Part shown: positions 60,756 through 64,000 of the stretch, in pieces
How the letters are laid out: the number at the start of each line of letters is the position of its first letter
Position numbering within the stretch: position 1 is the stretch's first letter
From: Heterotrichella gracilis
Taxonomy: Eukaryota > Sar > Xanthophyceae > Tribonematales > Xanthonemataceae
Reading direction: 5' to 3'
Assembly: GCA_032358255.1 (NCBI GenBank)
Contig: JAULBX010011099.1
Location: 496,001-560,000, forward strand
DNA: 64,000 nt
Translations under genes and position numbers: made by a program
Notes under the pieces: model-generated
The model's input: only the letters and a program-made list of their open reading frames with translations
The model's database searches: none
What the model was told of the DNA's origin: nothing

Positions 60756-61595
60756 TTATTTTTTTGTTTTACCTTTTATGACATCACTTTGCACTTTTCG
60801 TTTATTTAATTTTTGAGCGGGACGGTTATTTGGTCCAATTTTATTAGCTATGGCTGAAATTTGTTCTTTTGAAGCCTGAACGGGGGTTTTAAAAACTAAC
60901 CATTCCACGTTTTCACTGCAAGGTGGAGTAGTTAAGGATCCCTGATAATGATAGGCTTCATTGGTTTTTGGCAGATGAAATTGTAAGGCAAGATTATCAT
61001 CTTTCATATCATTTGTGTCACCTTTTTTTTCAGGCAAATTGAGAACAATTTTTGCAAGATTTTCATTCTCTTTTCCTTCCTCAACAAAAACACCTACCAC
61101 CGCGAATTGCCCACTATCACTCATGTGAACAAAGTGAATTTCCATAGGATAGTTTTTTCCATCAACGCTATGCTCACTTGGCGTGTGAAAATGAAGTTGT
61201 TTTAAATGATAGGTTCGGTTTTTAAGCACAAAGGTACTCCCTTCATCTACCGAAATTTGAATGGTGTGTCCATTATCAATAATATTATCTACATGTTCAT
61301 TGTGAGTGATTTTTAATTTGGTGGTTTTGTAATTAAAATCCCAATGTATGCCGGCCTCAGTCGCTGAATTGATAATATTAATAGGGGACTGATTTTTACC
61401 TTGTGAACATAAGGCATACACCGGACTTAATTTACCCCAATATTTTGGACCTTTTTTGCCTGAATAAGCCCAATGCACGGGACGCGCAGAGTTCTTGATT
61501 TTATTGGTTTTTTGAAGACTGTCTTTCTGACAAATACTTTGCTTCCATAATAATAACAAAACCAGGAAGATGGCATATTTTTTAAATGTTTGCAT
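60756..61595 (-). CDS. Alpha-type carbonic anhydrase, exported
   Basis: 279 residues. Signal peptide 1-22 (ending QSICQ). Eukaryote-like alpha carbonic anhydrase: the zinc ligands are His135 and His137 in LKQLHFHTPSEH and His154 in MEIHFVHM, and SLTTPPCSENVEW holds the conserved Thr/Pro/Cys region. It should hydrate CO2 in the periplasm. The family usually has a disulfide, consistent with Cys63 and the Cys in PPCSENV. It sits between the AsmA-like and DUF4136-like genes; a joint role is not evident. Confidence 0.93.
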   Translation of the reverse strand: MQTFKKYAIFLVLLLLWKQSICQKDSLQKTNKIKNSARPVHWAYSGKKGPKYWGKLSPVYALCSQGKNQSPINIINSATEAGIHWDFNYKTTKLKITHNEHVDNIIDNGHTIQISVDEGSTFVLKNRTYHLKQLHFHTPSEHSVDGKNYPMEIHFVHMSDSGQFAVVGVFVEEGKENENLAKIVLNLPEKKGDTNDMKDDNLALQFHLPKTNEAYHYQGSLTTPPCSENVEWLVFKTPVQASKEQISAIANKIGPNNRPAQKLNKRKVQSDVIKGKTKK

Positions 61596-61634
61596 TGAAT
61601 TTATTTAAATTAATTAAGAATTTTCAAGAGCTAA

Positions 61635-63488
61635 TCACTTTGTTTTACTCGATTTTTGTTTTTTGAAAATAGGTAGTTTGTTATGATTTGATTGCACATG
61701 CTGTTTCTTTTTATTTTCTTTCGACATGATCATGGTCTCCTTTAATCCGTTGATCAAAGACTTAAGCAGAATATTTATAAAAGCTTTGTTCATATCTCTG
61801 TCTGCATGAAAATTAACCACTCTTGGGGGAGAGCCGGCAGAAGAAGGGTTTGACGAAGGTAAAATGGTATTGGCAGCAAAAGCAATTACTGAACTTTTCC
61901 ATTTCTTTTTGTGTTGCAATTCTAAATCAACTTTAAGATCATGGTATAAAAATTTCATGGTTCCGTCGGCATGTGTTTTTTCGGCGATACCCGAAAAACT
62001 AATTTCATCCACTATACCTCTGGTGACGCTTGCAGGGGTATACCCTTGAATGAGATGGTTCAGTTTTGTTAAATCAAATTTTCCGAATCCGCCTTTAAAA
62101 CTAAATTGAGGTTTTACATAACTAAAATTCAGTGTAGCATAAAACCGAACTTTGTTGTCAATATAGGCATCGGCTTTCATGACCATTGGTTTGTCTTTTC
62201 TGAGATTGGTGATGTTTTCAAGCGTGGCGTTTCCACGGGTTAAACTCACCTTGGCATAGGTGCTGTCGGGTTTACGTTCGGTATTGTATAGTGTAAGGTT
62301 TGATGCTTTTATTCGCTTTATTAAAAGAGGGATTGGAATTTTTGGAATGTCCTGTCCAAAATATTCCGGAAAACGTTTTGTATCCAGAGGTTTTAATTTA
62401 TCCTTAAACACAGTTGCAGTTACACTGTCTAGCGTTATTAAACCAATGTATATTTTATTGTAATAAATGAGCGAATCAAAATCCAACTGACTAATGTTTA
62501 AGGTTCCTAATGAACCGGAGGCATTCACTTTTTGGTACTTAAATTTCTTTTGTATAGCTGCATCACTGATATTCGGTTTGAAAAGGATGTTTTTAAGTTT
62601 TAAGGAGCTGTCTTTATAATTAATATTTAAAGAACCGAGGGAAATGTGGTTGAGGCTGTCGGCTGTTTGAATATCAAGTCCGGTCAATTCAGTTTTAAAA
62701 TCCTTAAAATGATACATCAGTGTGTCAATGGTTTTAGTTAAGTGTAAAGAATCAACGCCAATAGAAAATGATTTGAATAAAATATGTTTGAGCGGCATAT
62801 TTTTTGTGTTGGCAAAAGATTCGCCTATGGTAAGGGCCAACTTATTACACGATAACAAATCTTTGGCTGTTTGCTGATCCAAATGAAGGTCATTTAGGGT
62901 GATGGAAAAATCATGTATTTCGAATTCACTTTCTTTTGCTGAATTTATGCCATGAAAAGAAGCGTTTAGAAGTTGAAATTGATTTAAATGAAAGCCAACA
63001 ATGGCGCGTTTTTTAGCTTGTGTGTGCCCTGCTTTTGTAGAATCCTTGTAAGGAAAAAAAATATGTTTTTCTCCATTTAGAAAAAGATCAATGTCCGGAT
63101 TTGTAATGGTAATTTCTTCTAGTTCGAGTGTACCTTCTTTTAACAGGGCATATAGATCTACTTTTTCTAAGTTAAGTTTCTCGGTACGAAGAACGAACGA
63201 ACTGTTGATGTAAGGGTAATTTTGTAAGGGTGTTTTGCGCGGTTCTAGCAGCACGTTGTTTACACGGATGCTCCCTTGTAATATATTGACCCGAAGTTTT
63301 TCAAATTTTAGTTCATACACATCTGAAATGATGTTTGAATTAAATGTTCGCAAAAGGGCTTCAGAAAGCAGACGATTAAAATTGGAATAGACAAAAAAGC
63401 CGCCTCCCCCCAGCAGTGTCAATAAAACAAGCCAAATAATCAGTTTTGTAGGTCGTTTCTTTTTAACGGGGAGATCCTTTTCTGTCAT
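61635..63488 (-). CDS. AsmA-like (DUF748-like) membrane-anchored protein
   Basis: 617 residues. A short Lys-rich cytoplasmic start is followed by one membrane helix (about 15-37, LIIWLVLLTLLGGGGFFVYS). A long periplasmic region follows with the pattern LKFEKLRVNILQGSIRVNNV, LELEEITITNPDIDLFLNGE and repeated short strands, typical of AsmA/DUF748 beta-taco proteins implicated in lipid transfer or outer-membrane biogenesis. The C-terminus is strongly basic (KENKKKQHVQSNHNKL). Separated from the truncated sulfatase upstream by a strong terminator, and followed closely by the carbonic anhydrase gene (39 bp). Confidence 0.7.
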   Translation of the reverse strand: MTEKDLPVKKKRPTKLIIWLVLLTLLGGGGFFVYSNFNRLLSEALLRTFNSNIISDVYELKFEKLRVNILQGSIRVNNVLLEPRKTPLQNYPYINSSFVLRTEKLNLEKVDLYALLKEGTLELEEITITNPDIDLFLNGEKHIFFPYKDSTKAGHTQAKKRAIVGFHLNQFQLLNASFHGINSAKESEFEIHDFSITLNDLHLDQQTAKDLLSCNKLALTIGESFANTKNMPLKHILFKSFSIGVDSLHLTKTIDTLMYHFKDFKTELTGLDIQTADSLNHISLGSLNINYKDSSLKLKNILFKPNISDAAIQKKFKYQKVNASGSLGTLNISQLDFDSLIYYNKIYIGLITLDSVTATVFKDKLKPLDTKRFPEYFGQDIPKIPIPLLIKRIKASNLTLYNTERKPDSTYAKVSLTRGNATLENITNLRKDKPMVMKADAYIDNKVRFYATLNFSYVKPQFSFKGGFGKFDLTKLNHLIQGYTPASVTRGIVDEISFSGIAEKTHADGTMKFLYHDLKVDLELQHKKKWKSSVIAFAANTILPSSNPSSAGSPPRVVNFHADRDMNKAFINILLKSLINGLKETMIMSKENKKKQHVQSNHNKLPIFKKQKSSKTK

Positions 63489-63506
63489 TAGTTTTAAAAA
63501 TAAAAA

Positions 63507-63553
63507 AAGAGTGAAGAAATTTAAAGTGCTTTAAAATTAAATTCTTCACTCTT
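63507..63553 (-). terminator. Strong intrinsic terminator after the truncated sulfatase gene
   Basis: A perfect 12-bp stem AAGAGTGAAGAA/TTCTTCACTCTT with inner A/T pairs, followed on the minus strand by TTTTTTTATTTTT. It separates the sulfatase at the right edge from the AsmA-like gene. Confidence 0.9.
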
Positions 63554-63587
63554 GCCTTAAATGGTTTGTTAGTTGTTTAAACTTAAA

Positions 63588-64000
63588 TCATTTCCTGGTT
63601 TCTACCGTTACTTTCTTAATTTTTCCGTTAAATTTTGCATTGCCGCCGTAATCAGCTACCATGGTACCATCATCAATTCCAACATCCGCGAGATCATCCA
63701 CGGAAAAAATTCCGGGCTGTGTTTTTTCCAATCGACCTTCGGCAATCTTAGTACCGTTAGCGGTGATGGTTCCAACACCACCTTTACCTTGTCCACCACC
63801 ATCATACTTAAAGTCGTATACCAGTGTGTATTTACCGGGCTGAAGGGCTTTTGTAGCGGCAATTGAATTCGATTGTAATCCAAGGTAGTTATAAGTGAAA
63901 GTAGGCTTACCATTTTTAATATAAAAAGATAGACCGCCAAATCTTCCTCCCTGACAAATAATTACACCGTTTCCATTCGCGCCAATTTCAACATCGGCCG
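63588..64000 (-). CDS. Sulfatase, C-terminal end (cut by window edge)
   Basis: 136 codons and a stop, entering from the right edge. The piece reads GGRFGGLSFYIKNGKP, NYLGLQSNSIAATKALQPG and YTLVYDFKYDG, and aligns by eye with the C-terminal beta-sandwich of the arylsulfatase at 57580-60009 (GSRFGGHSLFIKD, NFLGITEQQ, LKPGKYTFGMEF). It is therefore very probably a second sulfatase of the same subfamily; its catalytic part lies outside the window. The end VETRK is followed by a strong terminator. Confidence 0.75.
   Translation of the reverse strand, partial: ADVEIGANGNGVIICQGGRFGGLSFYIKNGKPTFTYNYLGLQSNSIAATKALQPGKYTLVYDFKYDGGGQGKGGVGTITANGTKIAEGRLEKTQPGIFSVDDLADVGIDDGTMVADYGGNAKFNGKIKKVTVETRK

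Overview
The window looks like a chromosome segment of a Bacteroidota bacterium. Four large genes end in type IX secretion (T9SS) sorting domains of the 'YPNP ... GLYLI ... KK' type. Bacteroidota-type -7 boxes (TAnnTTTG) lie upstream of several genes, base composition is AT-rich, and the domain content (two-component propeller proteins, DUF4386, DUF2490, PepSY-like, HisKA_2 kinases) fits that phylum. I cannot name a genus. No rRNA, tRNA or CRISPR was recognised.

Layout. 1-5.2 kb: the start of a secreted protein cut by the window edge, kbl, a T9SS cargo protein and recA. 5.2-14 kb is an accessory stretch: a VapBC-type toxin-antitoxin pair, a 1197-residue secreted propeller protein, a Fic protein whose likely small antitoxin runs convergently and overlaps it, an orphan 78-residue gene, and an orphan BNR-repeat protein bounded by cassette-like junctions. 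14-30 kb is mostly chromosomal housekeeping and envelope genes: VIT1/CCC1-type transporter, SDR, V4R histidine kinase, YjdJ/YjdI pair, S9 peptidase, Crp-like regulator, class V aminotransferase, PepD, and a PNGase F-like T9SS protein. 30.3-42.2 kb holds a 2810-residue T9SS adhesin-like protein with 24 Ig-like repeats, then a sensor-propeller/SpoIIE phosphatase that carries a 114-bp palindromic repeat element inserted in frame.

42.3-55.7 kb is the best integrated system here. A plus-strand molybdenum cofactor operon (moeA, tauE/safE-like, mobA, moaD, moeB-rhodanese, moaE, moaC-mogA fusion) converges on a minus-strand operon (fhs, fdhD, fused FdsG-FdsB diaphorase, fdhA, moaA). Together they encode essentially all of Moco synthesis, sulfuration of the cofactor, an NAD-linked cytoplasmic formate dehydrogenase, and formate-tetrahydrofolate ligase. 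This lets the cell oxidise formate or feed it into the folate one-carbon pool.

55.7-64 kb is a minus-strand envelope cluster: a divergent VIT-like membrane protein, a DUF2490-like barrel, a lipoprotein arylsulfatase, a DUF4136-like lipoprotein, an alpha-carbonic anhydrase, an AsmA-like protein, and the C-terminal end of a second sulfatase cut by the window edge. Small dispersed palindromes of the CCGATAGCTATCGG type and a second degenerate repeat recur at distant intergenic sites.
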